Shown here: piece by piece, positions 11,636 through 21,222 of the stretch
Numbering within the stretch: position 1 is the stretch's first letter
Layout: each line of letters starts with the position of its first letter
Source of the DNA: Pandoraea pnomenusa
GTDB lineage: Bacteria; Pseudomonadota; Gammaproteobacteria; Burkholderiales; Burkholderiaceae
Direction of reading: 5' to 3'
Length of the DNA stretch: 64,000 nucleotides
Assembly: GCF_000767615.3 (NCBI RefSeq)
Contig: NZ_CP009553.3
Span: forward strand, 4,030,001 to 4,094,000
The notes under the pieces: generated by a model
The model's database searches: none
What the model saw: the letters and a program-made list of their open reading frames with translations, nothing else
What the model was told of the DNA's origin: nothing
Program-made: the position numbers and the translations under genes

Positions 11636-12240
11636 GCATGGCCTCCCGTCCGATCCTTCGTTGGCGCGGCGGCGTCCACGCCATGCGCGCGCCCCCCGTC
11701 ATGCCGGCCCAGCTCGCATGCGCCGATGGCCACCTGCAACAGCAACTGCACCGAGAGCAGGCTCATGCCGAAGGCCATCAACCCGTAGGGAATCGACAGC
11801 GGCGGCCCCCACGTCGAACTGCTCGTCTGGCCGTCGACATAGGCCTCCCAGAACAGCGTCCAGGATTTCCACGCGAAAAAGGCGCAAAAGGCGAAGGTGA
11901 CGATGTCCACCACCCAGCGCCGCACGCGATTCACGCGCGCCGAGAGCAGCGTGGTGATCGCCTCGATGCCGATGTGTCCTCGCAGATGCTGCACGTGAGC
12001 GGCGGAAACGAAGGTCGCCCCCACCAGCAGGAAAACCGCGGCTTCGTCCTGCCAGTCGGTGGCGAGCTTGAGCACATGGCGGGCGAACACGCTGTAGCTC
12101 AGCACCAGCGCGGCCCCCACGAGCGCCACCATGCACACGGCCATCAGCAAACGGCTCACGCCCTGGAGCCAGGCGTCGAGCCGCCGCAACATGCGCGTGC
12201 GCGCCACCGCAGGTTCCGCGCTCACGGCAGCCCCGCTCAT
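11632..12240 (-). CDS. matQ: TRAP transporter small permease (DctQ family), malonate-type
   Basis: 202-residue four-helix membrane protein of the DctQ type: LQGVSRLLMAVCMVALVGAALVLSYSVFARHVLK, DEAAVFLLVGATFVSAAHVQHLRGHIGIEAI, YVDGQTSSSTWGPPLSIPYGLMAFGMSLL. It partners the large permease. The start at 12240 is chosen because it overlaps the upstream binding-protein stop by ATGA and gives a normal DctQ length; the longer upstream frame has an unrelated Arg-rich leader. The stop overlaps the next gene by ATGA, so all three subunits are translationally coupled. Confidence 0.86.
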   Translation of the reverse strand: MSGAAVSAEPAVARTRMLRRLDAWLQGVSRLLMAVCMVALVGAALVLSYSVFARHVLKLATDWQDEAAVFLLVGATFVSAAHVQHLRGHIGIEAITTLLSARVNRVRRWVVDIVTFAFCAFFAWKSWTLFWEAYVDGQTSSSTWGPPLSIPYGLMAFGMSLLSVQLLLQVAIGACELGRHDGGRAHGVDAAAPTKDRTGGHA

Positions 12241-13283
12241 GCAGGCACCTTCTTGGCGAGGTCGAGCAGCTTCGCGCAGGTGTCCGACTTGCTCGCGTAA
12301 TCCTTCCACGCGGTGCGCTCGGCAATCTCGCGCCACTTCATTACCGTGGCCTCGTCGAGGTCATAGACCTTGGCGCCGGCCTTCGTGTAGACGCTGGCGA
12401 TCTGCGCATCGTCCGCCTTGGCGGCCTGCGTGCCGAACGCCTCGAGCTCCGCGCCCACTTGCAGGATCACCTGCTGCTGGTCCTTGGGCAGCTTGTCGAA
12501 GACCTGCTTGGACATGAGCAGCGGCTCGAGCATGAACCAGTACGACTTGTTGCGCCCCGTGGTCAGGTGCTTCGAGACCTCTTCCAGACGGAACGACATC
12601 AGACTCGTCGACGACGTCATCGCCGCATCCATCGCGCCCGTCTGCATGGCCGCGTAGAGTTCGTTGGACGGCAACGAAATGACGGCCGCCCCCGCCTCCT
12701 TGAGCATCATGTCCATCTCGCGGCTGCCGCCGCGCACCTTGAGCCCCTTGGCGTCGTCGGGCGTCACAAGCGGCCTGGCCCGGCTGGCCACGCCGCCCGC
12801 CTGCCAGACCCAGCTCACGATCACCACGTTCTTCTCGGCGAGCACATTGGTCAGCACCTTGCCGATCTCGCCGTTGCGCCAGGCGGCGCCCTGCGCGTAC
12901 GAGGTCACCAGACCAGGCATCAAACCGATGTTGAGCTCGCGAACCTCGCCTCCCGCATAGGGCAGCGGGTAGAGCGAAAGATCGAGCGCGCCGCGCCGCA
13001 GCGCGGAGAACTGCGCGTTGGTCTTCATGAGCGAGCTGCCCGGATAGATCTGGAATTTCAGCGCGCCGTTGGTGCGCTTCTCGACTTCCTGCGCGAACTT
13101 GCGGCACAGCCGGTCGCGGAAGTCACCTTCCGTGAGCGTGCCGCCGGGGAATTGATGGGAAATCTTGAGCGGGCCGGACTGCGCGAATGCACTGCCCCAC
13201 GGACCGGCCATCGCGCCGGTCGCCAGCGCCGAAGCGGCACCGAGCATGAGTTGCCGCCGAAGCGGGGAATGGTTTGTCTCCAT
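12237..13283 (-). CDS. matP: TRAP transporter substrate-binding protein (DctP family), malonate-type
   Basis: 348-residue periplasmic solute receptor. The N-terminus SPLRRQLMLGAASALATGAMAGPWGSAFAQ looks like a Tat-type signal with a twin arginine. The DctP core follows: KISHQFPGGTLTEGDFRDRLCRKFAQEVEKRTNGALKFQIYPGSSL, PDDAKGLKVRGGSREMDMMLKEAGA (with the conserved substrate-carboxylate Arg), and LPSNELYAAMQTGAMDAAMTS. It is the first gene of the operon, downstream of the GTATAC operator. The start at 13283 opens the signal peptide and follows AGGAGACGCC. Malonate as ligand is inferred from the operon. Confidence 0.88.
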   Translation of the reverse strand: METNHSPLRRQLMLGAASALATGAMAGPWGSAFAQSGPLKISHQFPGGTLTEGDFRDRLCRKFAQEVEKRTNGALKFQIYPGSSLMKTNAQFSALRRGALDLSLYPLPYAGGEVRELNIGLMPGLVTSYAQGAAWRNGEIGKVLTNVLAEKNVVIVSWVWQAGGVASRARPLVTPDDAKGLKVRGGSREMDMMLKEAGAAVISLPSNELYAAMQTGAMDAAMTSSTSLMSFRLEEVSKHLTTGRNKSYWFMLEPLLMSKQVFDKLPKDQQQVILQVGAELEAFGTQAAKADDAQIASVYTKAGAKVYDLDEATVMKWREIAERTAWKDYASKSDTCAKLLDLAKKVPA

Positions 13284-13622
13284 GGCGTCTCCTGTCACTT
13301 GTGTCAGTGATGAACCGGCGAAGCCAGGTGCTGACATCTCCCGACGCGAGTCGCAAAACCCGCCCCGGGTGCATCACCGGCCCACCGGCACTGCATGTAC
13401 GGATGACTGCTTGTTTTTTTGACGTTTCGAGGGCGCGAGTTGCCGCTCTCGGAATGAAATCGTATAGTTAAACGAAAATCGTGTATACAAATTGGCCGAT
13501 TAAAAAATACATTTTTCGCGTAAACCCCGATCTTCAAGCCGGGGCGCGCGCGTTACTTTGACAGCCATGCATTCCATGTCTCCCCTATCGACGGGGCCGA
13601 ATCCGGACCGAGCGAGAGCGTC
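13284..13622. promoter_or_regulatory. matP-matR divergent control region with GTATAC operator
   Basis: The 339-base region between the divergent transporter operon and GntR-type gene holds no coding sequence. Its centre is AT-rich compared with its surroundings. At 13482-13489 there is a perfect palindrome TGTATACA (wider context CGTGTATACAAAT). This fits the t.GTa.tAC.a operator class of FadR/FCD-type GntR proteins and resembles the site reported for rhizobial MatR. A second related element, CGTATAG, lies about 20 bases upstream at 13461-13467. Binding is inferred. Confidence 0.6.
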
Positions 13623-14294
13623 ATGACGGTAAAACCGAAGCGATCCGAAGCGCTGCGACAGGCGATCGAGGAGAAGATTGCCGTAGGCGAGTACCCTCCC
13701 GGCATGCGCCTCGACGAAGTCGAACTCGCCACCGCGTTCGGCGTGTCGCGCACCCCCCTGCGCGAGGCGCTGATTCAGTTGGCGTCGTCAGGCGTGATCG
13801 AGATCCGGCCTCGCCGGGGTGCGGTTGTCGCCCAGATCGACCCGCAGCGGCTGTGCGAGATGTTCGAGGTGATGGCGGAACTCGAGTCGATGTGCGGACG
13901 GCTCGCCGCGCGCCGCATCACCGATGAGGAACTCGCCGAGCTGCGCGCCACGCACGAGGCCAGCCGCGCGGCCGCCGAGGCGCGCGACATCGACACCTAT
14001 TACGAGGTCAATGCGCACTTCCATGCGCTCATCTATCAAGCAAGCCACAACGCCTATCTGCAGGAAACGGCATTGCAACTGCACCGGCGTCTGCGCGTCT
14101 ATCGTCGCCTGCAGCTTCGCGTGCGCGATCGGCCACACCAGTCCTTCTCCGAACACGACGCCGTGTTTCGTGCCATCGAAGCGGGCGACGCCGACGCCGC
14201 GTCCGAGCATCTGCGTGGGCACGTCACCGTGCAGGGCGAACGATTCGCGGATCTGATGGCCTCGTTGCGCGCCCTGGAGCGCAAGGCGAGTTAG
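13623..14294 (+). CDS. matR: GntR/FCD-family regulator of malonate genes
   Basis: 223-residue transcription factor. The N-terminal winged helix shows SEALRQAIEEKIAVGEYPPGMRLDEVELATAFGVSRTPLREALIQLASSGVIEIRPRRGAVV, the textbook GntR pattern. The C-terminal FCD ligand domain runs from about residue 80 to 210, with the metal/ligand histidines in NAHFHALIYQASHN and the HLRGHVTVQGERFADL tail. It is transcribed divergently from the TRAP-matA-matB operon with a GTATAC palindrome between, the arrangement of matR in rhizobia. The effector is presumably malonate or malonyl-CoA; that is inferred. Confidence 0.85.
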   Translation: MTVKPKRSEALRQAIEEKIAVGEYPPGMRLDEVELATAFGVSRTPLREALIQLASSGVIEIRPRRGAVVAQIDPQRLCEMFEVMAELESMCGRLAARRITDEELAELRATHEASRAAAEARDIDTYYEVNAHFHALIYQASHNAYLQETALQLHRRLRVYRRLQLRVRDRPHQSFSEHDAVFRAIEAGDADAASEHLRGHVTVQGERFADLMASLRALERKAS

Positions 14295-14335
14295 CGCCCG
14301 GCGGGGTGCCGACGTCGTGTCATGCACGCAAAGCA

Positions 14336-14370
14336 AAGGGCCGCCGGAGCGAAACTCCGGCGGCCCTTGG
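14336..14370. terminator. Hairpin between convergent matR and lgt
   Basis: Perfect stem AAGGGCCGCCGGAG / CTCCGGCGGCCCTT with a CGAAA loop. There is no long T-run, but the stem is very strong and lies between two convergent 3' ends, so it likely acts on both. Confidence 0.75.
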
Positions 14371-14398
14371 TTCGTGTTCGATGCCCGACGGGGGCGTG

Positions 14399-15289
14399 TC
14401 AGGCGGGCGACCCCACCGGACGGCGGCGGTACGACCACACCAGCATGGCGATGCCCGCCACGATCATCGGCATCGACAGCCACTGTCCCATCGACAGGCC
14501 GAACGAGAGCAGACCAAGGAAGGCATCCGGCTCACGCGTGAATTCGGCGAGGAAACGGAACGTCCCGTAGCCGACGAGGAACATGCCCGAGACCGCACCG
14601 ATCGGACGCGCACGACGCGCGAAGATCCACAGCAGCAGGAACAGCGCCACGCCTTCGAGCGCGAACTCGAACAACTGCGAGGGATAGCGAGGCAGGCCGT
14701 GGAACTGGGCGAACACGGTGGCCATGGCCTGATCGGCCATCGCCTGCGGATGCGCGAACACCCACTGGGCGTCTTCCGCGGCGGCTTGCGGGAACAGCAT
14801 GGCGAAGCGCGAGTCGGGCGACGTCACGCGGCCCCACAGCTCGCCATTGATGAAGTTGCCCAGACGGCCGGCGGCGAGGCCGAGCGGAATCATCGGCGCG
14901 ATGAGATCGGTGCCCGCGAGCAGCGATTGACCGCGACGGCGCGTGAACAGCCACATCGCGACGAGTACGCCGAGAAAGCCGCCGTGAAACGACATGCCGC
15001 CTTCCCACACCCTGAAGATGTCGAGCGGATTCGCCAGATAGAACGCCGGCTTGTAGAAGAACACATAGCCCAGCCGTCCGCCAAGAATGACGCCGAGTAC
15101 GCCGTAGAACAGCATGTCGTCGAGATCCTGCGCCTTCCAGCCTTGCGCGGCAATGGAAGGCTGGCGCACGCGCAGCCGGCCCACGAGCAGGAAAAGGATG
15201 AAGCCGACCAGATACATCAGGCCGTACCAGCGGATGGCGAGCGGGCCGAGATGAATCGCGACCGGGTCGAATTGAGGATGAATCAGCAT
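14399..15289 (-). CDS. lgt: Prolipoprotein diacylglyceryl transferase
   Basis: Inner-membrane enzyme that transfers diacylglyceryl from phosphatidylglycerol to the lipobox cysteine, the first step of lipoprotein maturation. 296 residues, seven membrane segments. Signature blocks are [27 protein letters not shown] at the N-terminus, [15 protein letters not shown], and [16 protein letters not shown] (the Lgt signature with the essential Arg, Asn and Glu). The C-terminus ends with [18 protein letters not shown]. The start ATG at 15289 matches the family length. In many Burkholderiales lgt neighbours ilvD, as here. Confidence 0.96.
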   Translation of the reverse strand: MLIHPQFDPVAIHLGPLAIRWYGLMYLVGFILFLLVGRLRVRQPSIAAQGWKAQDLDDMLFYGVLGVILGGRLGYVFFYKPAFYLANPLDIFRVWEGGMSFHGGFLGVLVAMWLFTRRRGQSLLAGTDLIAPMIPLGLAAGRLGNFINGELWGRVTSPDSRFAMLFPQAAAEDAQWVFAHPQAMADQAMATVFAQFHGLPRYPSQLFEFALEGVALFLLLWIFARRARPIGAVSGMFLVGYGTFRFLAEFTREPDAFLGLLSFGLSMGQWLSMPMIVAGIAMLVWSYRRRPVGSPA

Positions 15290-15488
15290 GGATCAGAAGA
15301 ATCGATTCGTGAACAAAAGTTCCGCCTGACGACGAACGGGCGGCGCGTCGTCTGTTACGACATATTGTCGAGCGCGCATGAAGCGCCGGCGCCCGCGAGC
15401 CGGTGCATGTGCACGGGATGGCCAGCACAATACCACGAGCCCGTGCCATCGCGGCAGGCCGATCGAGGCGCCGCGGCAAGACCGAGGC

Positions 15489-16421
15489 TCAGGCGAACAG
15501 GGTCGCGCCCGGCGGCGTGTGCGCCACCGCGCGCGCCGTCTCGAGAAAGCCGTGGAGTACCGGCGAGACCTCCGCGGTGCGCCAGAGCAGTCCTGTCTCG
15601 ATGAGCGTGCTGGACTCGCGCAGCGCGCGATAGGTCACGCCGGTGCGGCGCAGATGGCAAAGCGACTGCGGCACCAGCGCCACGCCCATGCCGGCCGACA
15701 CGAGACTGACGATGGTCTGCATCTGGATCGCCTCCTGTCCCACGCGGGGCGTGAGCCCGAGCGCCGCGTAGCAGCCCATGATGATGTCGTGGAACGCTGG
15801 CGCCACGCGACGCGGGAAGATCACGAGCGGCTCGTCGGCGTAATCGGCCAGACTCACCGCCGCGCCCGATGCCGTGGTGTCGGCATTGCCGTCCGGTCCG
15901 GCAGGCAGCGCCAGCATCAGCGGCTCGCGCACGATCGGCAGGTACGACAGTTCGTTGGCGTAGCGCGCCGGCACGGGCGGGATGAAAAGCCCGGCGTCGA
16001 TTCGCCCGTCCATGAGCGCCTCGACCTGGACGTCGCTCGTCGCCTCGAGCAGTTGCAGGCGCACGCGCGGGTAGCGCTGCCCGAACTCGCGCAACAGCGG
16101 CGGCAGGATGCCGTAATCGGCCGTCGAGACGAAGCCCAGCGCGAGCGTGCCCACCTCGCCGTGCGCCAGGCCCTGCGCCAGTGCGGGCAAGGCCTCGGCG
16201 TCCGCCAGAATGCGCCGCACCTCGGGCAGCAGCTGGCGCCCCACGGCGGTGAGTTCCACCGAGCGATTGGTGCGCACGAAGAGCGGTGCGCCGAGCGACG
16301 CTTCGAGCGCCCGGATCTGTTGCGAGAGTGGCGGCTGCGTCATCGACAGCCGCTGTGCCGCGCGCCCAAAATGCCGCTCCTCGGCCACCGCCACGAAGTA
16401 TCGAAGTTGACGTAAATCCAT
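15489..16421 (-). CDS. LysR-family transcriptional regulator
   Basis: 310-residue LTTR. The N-terminal winged helix is MDLRQLRYFVAVAEERHFGRAAQRLSMTQPPLSQQIRALEASLGAPLFVRTNRSVELTAVG, followed by a periplasmic-binding-like effector domain. It is transcribed divergently from the first dihydroxy-acid dehydratase gene. A perfect palindrome GTCAAAT-N5-ATTTGAC in the 127-base gap is a likely binding site, so control of that gene and of itself is the natural guess. The ligand cannot be read from sequence. Confidence 0.88.
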   Translation of the reverse strand: MDLRQLRYFVAVAEERHFGRAAQRLSMTQPPLSQQIRALEASLGAPLFVRTNRSVELTAVGRQLLPEVRRILADAEALPALAQGLAHGEVGTLALGFVSTADYGILPPLLREFGQRYPRVRLQLLEATSDVQVEALMDGRIDAGLFIPPVPARYANELSYLPIVREPLMLALPAGPDGNADTTASGAAVSLADYADEPLVIFPRRVAPAFHDIIMGCYAALGLTPRVGQEAIQMQTIVSLVSAGMGVALVPQSLCHLRRTGVTYRALRESSTLIETGLLWRTAEVSPVLHGFLETARAVAHTPPGATLFA

Positions 16422-16445
16422 GATATTTTTTTCGACTCAATCCAA

Positions 16446-16464
16446 GTCAAATAATATATTTGAC
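16446..16464. promoter_or_regulatory. Palindromic operator between LysR gene and ilvD
   Basis: GTCAAAT-AATAT-ATTTGAC is a perfect 7-5-7 inverted repeat in an AT-rich stretch of an otherwise GC-rich window, about 25 bases from the LysR start and 85 from the ilvD start. This is the usual geometry of an LTTR recognition site. No binding data are available. Confidence 0.6.
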
Positions 16465-16548
16465 AAGCATTCGAGGAAAGACGAATCTTGACGTCCGAAC
16501 AGAGCCTTGACGGCCCCGACCCACAAGCCCAGCGTTACAGAGACGACC

Positions 16549-18417
16549 ATGCCTGAATACCGTTCCCGCACCTCCACCCACGGCCGCAACATGGCCGGCG
16601 CCCGCGCCCTGTGGCGCGCCACCGGCATGAAAGACGGCGACTTCGGCAAGCCGATCATCGCCGTGGTGAACTCCTTCACGCAGTTCGTGCCGGGTCACGT
16701 GCACCTGCGCGATTTGGGCGCCATCGTCGCCAAGGAGATCGAGGCGGCGGGCGGCGTGGCCAAGGAATTCAACACCATCGCCGTGGATGACGGCATCGCC
16801 ATGGGGCATGGCGGCATGCTGTACTCGCTGCCCTCGCGCGAGCTGATCGCCGACTCGGTGGAATACATGGTCAACGCGCACTGCGCCGACGCCATGGTCT
16901 GCATTTCCAACTGCGACAAGATCACCCCGGGCATGCTCATGGCCGCCATGCGCCTGAACATCCCGGTCGTGTTCGTCTCGGGCGGTCCGATGGAGGCCGG
17001 CAAGGTCAAGTCGGGCGACGGACAGGTGATCGCCAAGATCGACCTGATCGACGCCATGATCAAGGCCGCCGATCCGAAGGTCAGCGACGCCGAAGTCGCC
17101 GAAGTCGAGCGCAGCGCCTGCCCGACGTGCGGCTCGTGCTCGGGCATGTTTACCGCCAACTCGATGAACTGCCTGACCGAAGCCATCGGCCTGGCCCTGC
17201 CGGGCAACGGCACCATCGTGGCCACGCACGCCTGGCGTCGCGGCCTGTTCGAGCAGGCGGGCCGCCTCGTGGTCGACCTGTGTCGTCGCTACTACCAGGA
17301 AGACGACGCCTCGGTGCTGCCGCGCAACATCGCCACCAAGGCCGCGTTCGAGAACGCCATGGCGCTCGACGTCGCCATGGGCGGCTCCACCAACACGGTG
17401 CTGCACCTGCTTGCCGCCGCGCAGGAAGCGGGCGTGGACTTCAAGATGGCGGACATCGACCGCATCTCGCGCAACGTGCCTTGCCTGTGCAAGGCCGCGC
17501 CGGCGACCGACAAGTACCACATCGAAGACGTGCACCGCGCAGGCGGCATCATCGGCATTCTGGCCGAGCTCGCCCGCGGCGGACTGCTCGACACCTCGTG
17601 CGGCAACGTGCACAGCGGCACGCTCGGCAACGCCATCGACGCCTGGGACGTGAAGAACAGCGCCAACGATCGCGCGCAGACGTTCTACAGCGCCGCGCCG
17701 GGCGGCGTGCCCACGACCATCGCATTCAGCCAGTCGTCGACCTATCCGGCGCTCGACCTGAACCGTGAAACGGGGTGCATTCGCGACAAGGAGCACGCCT
17801 ATACCAAGGACGGCGGCCTGGCCGTGCTGTACGGCAACCTCGCCGAGAAGGGCTGCATCGTGAAGACGGCCGGCGTGGACGAGTCGCAATGGGTCTTTAC
17901 GGGTCGCGCCCGCGTGTTCGAGAGCCAGGACGACGCCGTCGAAGGGATTCTTGGCGACAAGGTCCAGCCGGGCGACGTGGTCGTCATTCGCTATGAAGGC
18001 CCGAAAGGCGGCCCGGGCATGCAGGAAATGCTCTACCCGACCTCGTATCTGAAATCGAAGGGCCTGGGCAAGACCTGCGCCCTGTTCACCGACGGCCGCT
18101 TCTCGGGCGGCTCGTCGGGACTGGTGATCGGCCACGCGTCGCCGGAAGCGGCCGAGGGCGGCACCATCGGCCTGGTCGAGGACGGTGACGTGATCGAGAT
18201 CGACATCACGCAGCGCAAGATGCATCTGGCCGTGTCCGACGACGAACTGGCGCGCCGCCGCGCCGCCATGGAAGCCCGTGGCGACAAGGCATGGCAGCCG
18301 GCGAACCGCGAGCGCGTGGTGTCTCAGGCCCTGCAGGCCTACGCCGCGCTGGCTACCTCGGCCGACCGCGGCGCCGTGCGCGATCTGTCGCAGTTGAAGA
18401 CGGCCAAGCGCGGCTGA
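16549..18417 (+). CDS. ilvD: Dihydroxy-acid dehydratase, E. coli-type ([4Fe-4S] class)
   Basis: Catalyses the third step of valine/isoleucine synthesis, dehydrating 2,3-dihydroxy-3-methyl acids. 622 residues, close to E. coli IlvD (616). It starts [57 protein letters not shown], which lacks a cysteine at the first cluster position used by the [2Fe-2S] class. It then has [10 protein letters not shown] and [22 protein letters not shown]. The start at 16549 aligns with E. coli; an upstream in-frame codon at 16507 would only add 14 residues. It is followed 125 bases later by a second, shorter dehydratase. Confidence 0.93.
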   Translation: MPEYRSRTSTHGRNMAGARALWRATGMKDGDFGKPIIAVVNSFTQFVPGHVHLRDLGAIVAKEIEAAGGVAKEFNTIAVDDGIAMGHGGMLYSLPSRELIADSVEYMVNAHCADAMVCISNCDKITPGMLMAAMRLNIPVVFVSGGPMEAGKVKSGDGQVIAKIDLIDAMIKAADPKVSDAEVAEVERSACPTCGSCSGMFTANSMNCLTEAIGLALPGNGTIVATHAWRRGLFEQAGRLVVDLCRRYYQEDDASVLPRNIATKAAFENAMALDVAMGGSTNTVLHLLAAAQEAGVDFKMADIDRISRNVPCLCKAAPATDKYHIEDVHRAGGIIGILAELARGGLLDTSCGNVHSGTLGNAIDAWDVKNSANDRAQTFYSAAPGGVPTTIAFSQSSTYPALDLNRETGCIRDKEHAYTKDGGLAVLYGNLAEKGCIVKTAGVDESQWVFTGRARVFESQDDAVEGILGDKVQPGDVVVIRYEGPKGGPGMQEMLYPTSYLKSKGLGKTCALFTDGRFSGGSSGLVIGHASPEAAEGGTIGLVEDGDVIEIDITQRKMHLAVSDDELARRRAAMEARGDKAWQPANRERVVSQALQAYAALATSADRGAVRDLSQLKTAKRG

Positions 18418-18542
18418 CGCCGCGCGGCGGCACTCCCGGTGAACCCGGGGGTGCTGCCGGCCCGGCAGCGTGATACAACAACGCCTATGCGCAACGCTGC
18501 GGCAGTCGAGGGTGGCCAAGCGCATCCCCACAGGAGACCGTC

Positions 18543-20216
18543 ATGGCATTCAACCGTCGTTCGCGAAACGTCACGCAAGGCGTGGCGCGCTCGCCCAACC
18601 GATCGATGTACTACGCGCTGGGCTATCAGGAAGAAGACTTCGACAATCCGATGATCGGCGTGGCCAACGGCCACTCCACGATCACCCCGTGCAACGCGGG
18701 GCTGCAACGACTGGCGGACGCCGCCGTCGACGCCATCAAGCGCCATCAGGCCAACCCCCAGATATTCGGCACCCCGACCATTTCCGACGGCATGTCGATG
18801 GGCACGGAGGGCATGAAGTACTCGCTCGTGTCGCGCGAAGTCATCGCCGACTGCATCGAGACCGCCGTGCAGGGCCAGTGGATGGACGGCGTGGTCGTGA
18901 TTGGCGGCTGCGACAAGAACATGCCCGGCGGCATGATCGCCCTCGCGCGCATCAACGTGCCCGGCATCTACGTCTACGGCGGCACCATCAAGCCGGGCAA
19001 CTGGAAGGGCAAGGATCTCACCATCGTCTCCTCGTTCGAGGCCGTGGGCGAGTTCACGGCCGGACGCATGACCGAAGCCGATTTCAAGGGCATCGAGAAA
19101 AACGCCTGCCCGTCGACCGGTTCGTGCGGCGGCATGTACACGGCCAACACGATGAGCTCCTCGTTCGAGGCGCTGGGCATGTCGCTGCTGTATTCGTCGA
19201 CCATGGCCAACCCCGATCAGGAGAAGGTCGACTCAGCCGCCGAATCGGCCCGCGTACTCGTTGAAGCCGTCAAGAAGGACCTCAAGCCGCGCGACATCAT
19301 CACGCGCAAATCCATCGAAAACGCCGTGGCGCTCATCATGGCGACCGGCGGGTCGACGAACGCCGTGCTCCACTATCTGGCCATCGCGCACGCGGCGGAC
19401 GTCGAGTGGCGCATCGAGGACTTCGAACGCATTCGCGCACGCGTGCCGGTCATCTGCGATCTGAAGCCCTCGGGCAAGTACGTGGCGACTGACCTGCACA
19501 AGGCGGGCGGCATTCCTCAGGTGCTGAAGATCCTGCTCGACGCCGGGCTGCTGCACGGCGACTGCATGACGATCACCGGCCGCACGATCGCCGAGGAACT
19601 GAAGGACGTGCCGTCGGTGCCGCGCGCCGACCAGCACGTGATCTTCCCGATCGACAAGGCGCTCTACAAGGAAGGCCACCTCGCCATTCTCAAGGGCAAC
19701 CTCGCCGAAGACGGCGCGGTGGCCAAGATCACCGGTCTGAAGAACCCCATCATCACGGGGCCGGCGCGCGTGTTCGACGACGAACAAAGCGCGATGGACG
19801 CAATCCTCGGCGACAGGATCCAGGCGGGCGACATTCTCGTGCTGCGCTATCTCGGCCCGAAGGGCGGCCCCGGCATGCCGGAGATGCTGGCGCCGACGTC
19901 GGCCATCATCGGCAAGGGACTCGGCGAGTCGGTCGGCTTCATCACCGACGGGCGGTTCTCCGGCGGCACATGGGGCATGGTGGTCGGGCATGTCGCGCCG
20001 GAGGCATTCGTGGGCGGCACCATCGCGCTGGTGCACGAGGGCGACTCGATCACCATCGATGCGCACCGGTTGCTGTTGCAGTTGAACGTGCCTGACGATG
20101 AACTCGCCCGGCGTCGCGCGGCGTGGAAAGCACCGGCGCCGCGCTACACGCGTGGTGTGCTGGCCAAGTACGCCGCGCTCGCGCAACCGGCCAACAAGGG
20201 CGGCGCGACAGGCTGA
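18543..20216 (+). CDS. ilvD: Dihydroxy-acid dehydratase, short class ([2Fe-2S]-like)
   Basis: 557-residue IlvD/Edd-family enzyme, the form usual as housekeeping IlvD in Burkholderia. Three cysteines match the [2Fe-2S] dehydratase pattern: [14 protein letters not shown] near residue 44, [12 protein letters not shown] near 120 and [21 protein letters not shown] near 190. The C-terminus [20 protein letters not shown] is the IlvD signature. The ribosome site CAGGAGACCGTC precedes ATG 18543. It lies directly downstream of the E. coli-type enzyme on the same strand. Which of the two serves amino-acid synthesis, or whether this one acts on sugar acids, is not shown by sequence; the size and motifs favour true IlvD. 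Confidence 0.9.
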   Translation: MAFNRRSRNVTQGVARSPNRSMYYALGYQEEDFDNPMIGVANGHSTITPCNAGLQRLADAAVDAIKRHQANPQIFGTPTISDGMSMGTEGMKYSLVSREVIADCIETAVQGQWMDGVVVIGGCDKNMPGGMIALARINVPGIYVYGGTIKPGNWKGKDLTIVSSFEAVGEFTAGRMTEADFKGIEKNACPSTGSCGGMYTANTMSSSFEALGMSLLYSSTMANPDQEKVDSAAESARVLVEAVKKDLKPRDIITRKSIENAVALIMATGGSTNAVLHYLAIAHAADVEWRIEDFERIRARVPVICDLKPSGKYVATDLHKAGGIPQVLKILLDAGLLHGDCMTITGRTIAEELKDVPSVPRADQHVIFPIDKALYKEGHLAILKGNLAEDGAVAKITGLKNPIITGPARVFDDEQSAMDAILGDRIQAGDILVLRYLGPKGGPGMPEMLAPTSAIIGKGLGESVGFITDGRFSGGTWGMVVGHVAPEAFVGGTIALVHEGDSITIDAHRLLLQLNVPDDELARRRAAWKAPAPRYTRGVLAKYAALAQPANKGGATG

Positions 20217-20266
20217 GCGTCACGTCCACGGAGACGGTTCGCGCCTCTGTCGCATTGGATCACCCC

Positions 20267-20305
20267 GCGGCACGCTCGTCGACAGCGACGGACGTGCCGC
20301 TTTTT
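20267..20305 (+). terminator. Rho-independent terminator after the second ilvD
   Basis: GCGGCACG / CGTGCCGC stem around an 18-base loop that can itself pair (GTCGACAGCGAC), followed by TTTTT. It starts about 50 bases after the stop codon. Confidence 0.7.
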
Positions 20306-20463
20306 CGTTGCACCGGCCGAGCGACGACAAATGCTATATTCCGGCCAGACGTTTCGAGACCGGCAGACAAGAAAGACGAAAGGCTGCCGGGCAGGCGGCG
20401 CCATGCCGACCCGGCCCGGCTGCCCCCGGGGCCTGCCGGCGACTTTCCGGACATACGTAGCCA

Positions 20464-20844
20464 ATGAAAACCACTACCGGTAAACCTGCGGGCGCGATGG
20501 TCGGTGCCTGGTTGATGGTCGCGGCAAGCGCCGCGTTCGCGCAGACCGGCGCGTCGCCCGCCTTCGATGCACAGGACAAGTCCGACGCGCGCGCGATCGA
20601 ATCGCTCGCGCGCGCCCGCAACTGCATGACATGTCACGCCACCGACCGCACGCTGCTCGCGCCGTCGTACCGGGACATTGCCAAACGCTACGCGGGCAAG
20701 CCGGGCGCCGCCGAGGAACTCGCGCGCTCCATCGCCGACGGCAGCCGGGGAAAATGGGGCAGCCTGCCGATGCCCGCCGGTTTGCAGCTCGCGCCGGGCG
20801 AGGCCAACCGCCTGGCGCGCTGGATTCTGGGCATGTCGCGCTAG
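20464..20844 (+). CDS. Small class I cytochrome c
   Basis: 126-residue periplasmic electron carrier of the c551/c552 type. The signal peptide runs to AAFAQ at about residue 27. The haem-binding motif is CMTCH at about 55-59, and the distal methionine is in the SLPMPAG segment near residue 100, the usual position for a His/Met-ligated mono-haem cytochrome. The ATG at 20464 is chosen because it opens the signal. The redox partner is not indicated by neighbours. Confidence 0.88.
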   Translation: MKTTTGKPAGAMVGAWLMVAASAAFAQTGASPAFDAQDKSDARAIESLARARNCMTCHATDRTLLAPSYRDIAKRYAGKPGAAEELARSIADGSRGKWGSLPMPAGLQLAPGEANRLARWILGMSR

Positions 20845-20854
20845 CCGCCTCGGC

Positions 20855-21220
20855 TCAGCCCTGCGAGCGCACCTGCTTGGCGACTTCTTCGATGACCGCC
20901 TGCCGGATCCGGTCGGGCAACTGCGCCTGAAGCGCGTCGGCCACCTGCTTGCCGATCAACTGGACCAGCCATGACGTCTGGTCGATCAGCGCGTCGTGAC
21001 AACGGCGCTCCACCATCGTCGTGATCTCGTCGGCCAGTTGCAACGTAAGCCGCGCGCTGACGCGTTCGGCGAAAACGGCGACGTCGGCGGGCACGCCCTG
21101 CTCCGGGGCGGAAGTCGCCGCGGACGTGTGCCCCGGAGGCGACGGCGCCGCCTCGCCGGGCGCGAGCACTTCGGTCAGCGTGGGGATGCCGGGGTCGGTG
21201 CGCTCGGGCTCGTTCGTCAC
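20855..21220 (-). CDS. DUF2486-like conserved protein
   Basis: 121-residue protein starting with GTG (MTNEPERTDPGIPTLTEVL). A short Pro/Ala linker precedes a helical domain (FAERVSARLTLQLADEITTMVERRCHDALIDQTSWLVQLIGKQVADALQAQLPDRIRQAVIEEVAKQV). It follows the DNA polymerase III chi gene by two bases on the same strand, a linkage common in Burkholderiales, where this protein is annotated as DUF2486. No catalytic motif is visible, and the family name is from memory. Confidence 0.7.
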   Translation of the reverse strand: MTNEPERTDPGIPTLTEVLAPGEAAPSPPGHTSAATSAPEQGVPADVAVFAERVSARLTLQLADEITTMVERRCHDALIDQTSWLVQLIGKQVADALQAQLPDRIRQAVIEEVAKQVRSQG

Positions 21221-21222
21221 GG

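Noticed and set aside
18428..18460. Hairpin between the two dehydratase genes as a terminator
   Set aside because: The GGCACTCCCGG / CCGGGGGTGCTG pairing is imperfect and has no T-run; the second gene has its own ribosome site and may be read through.
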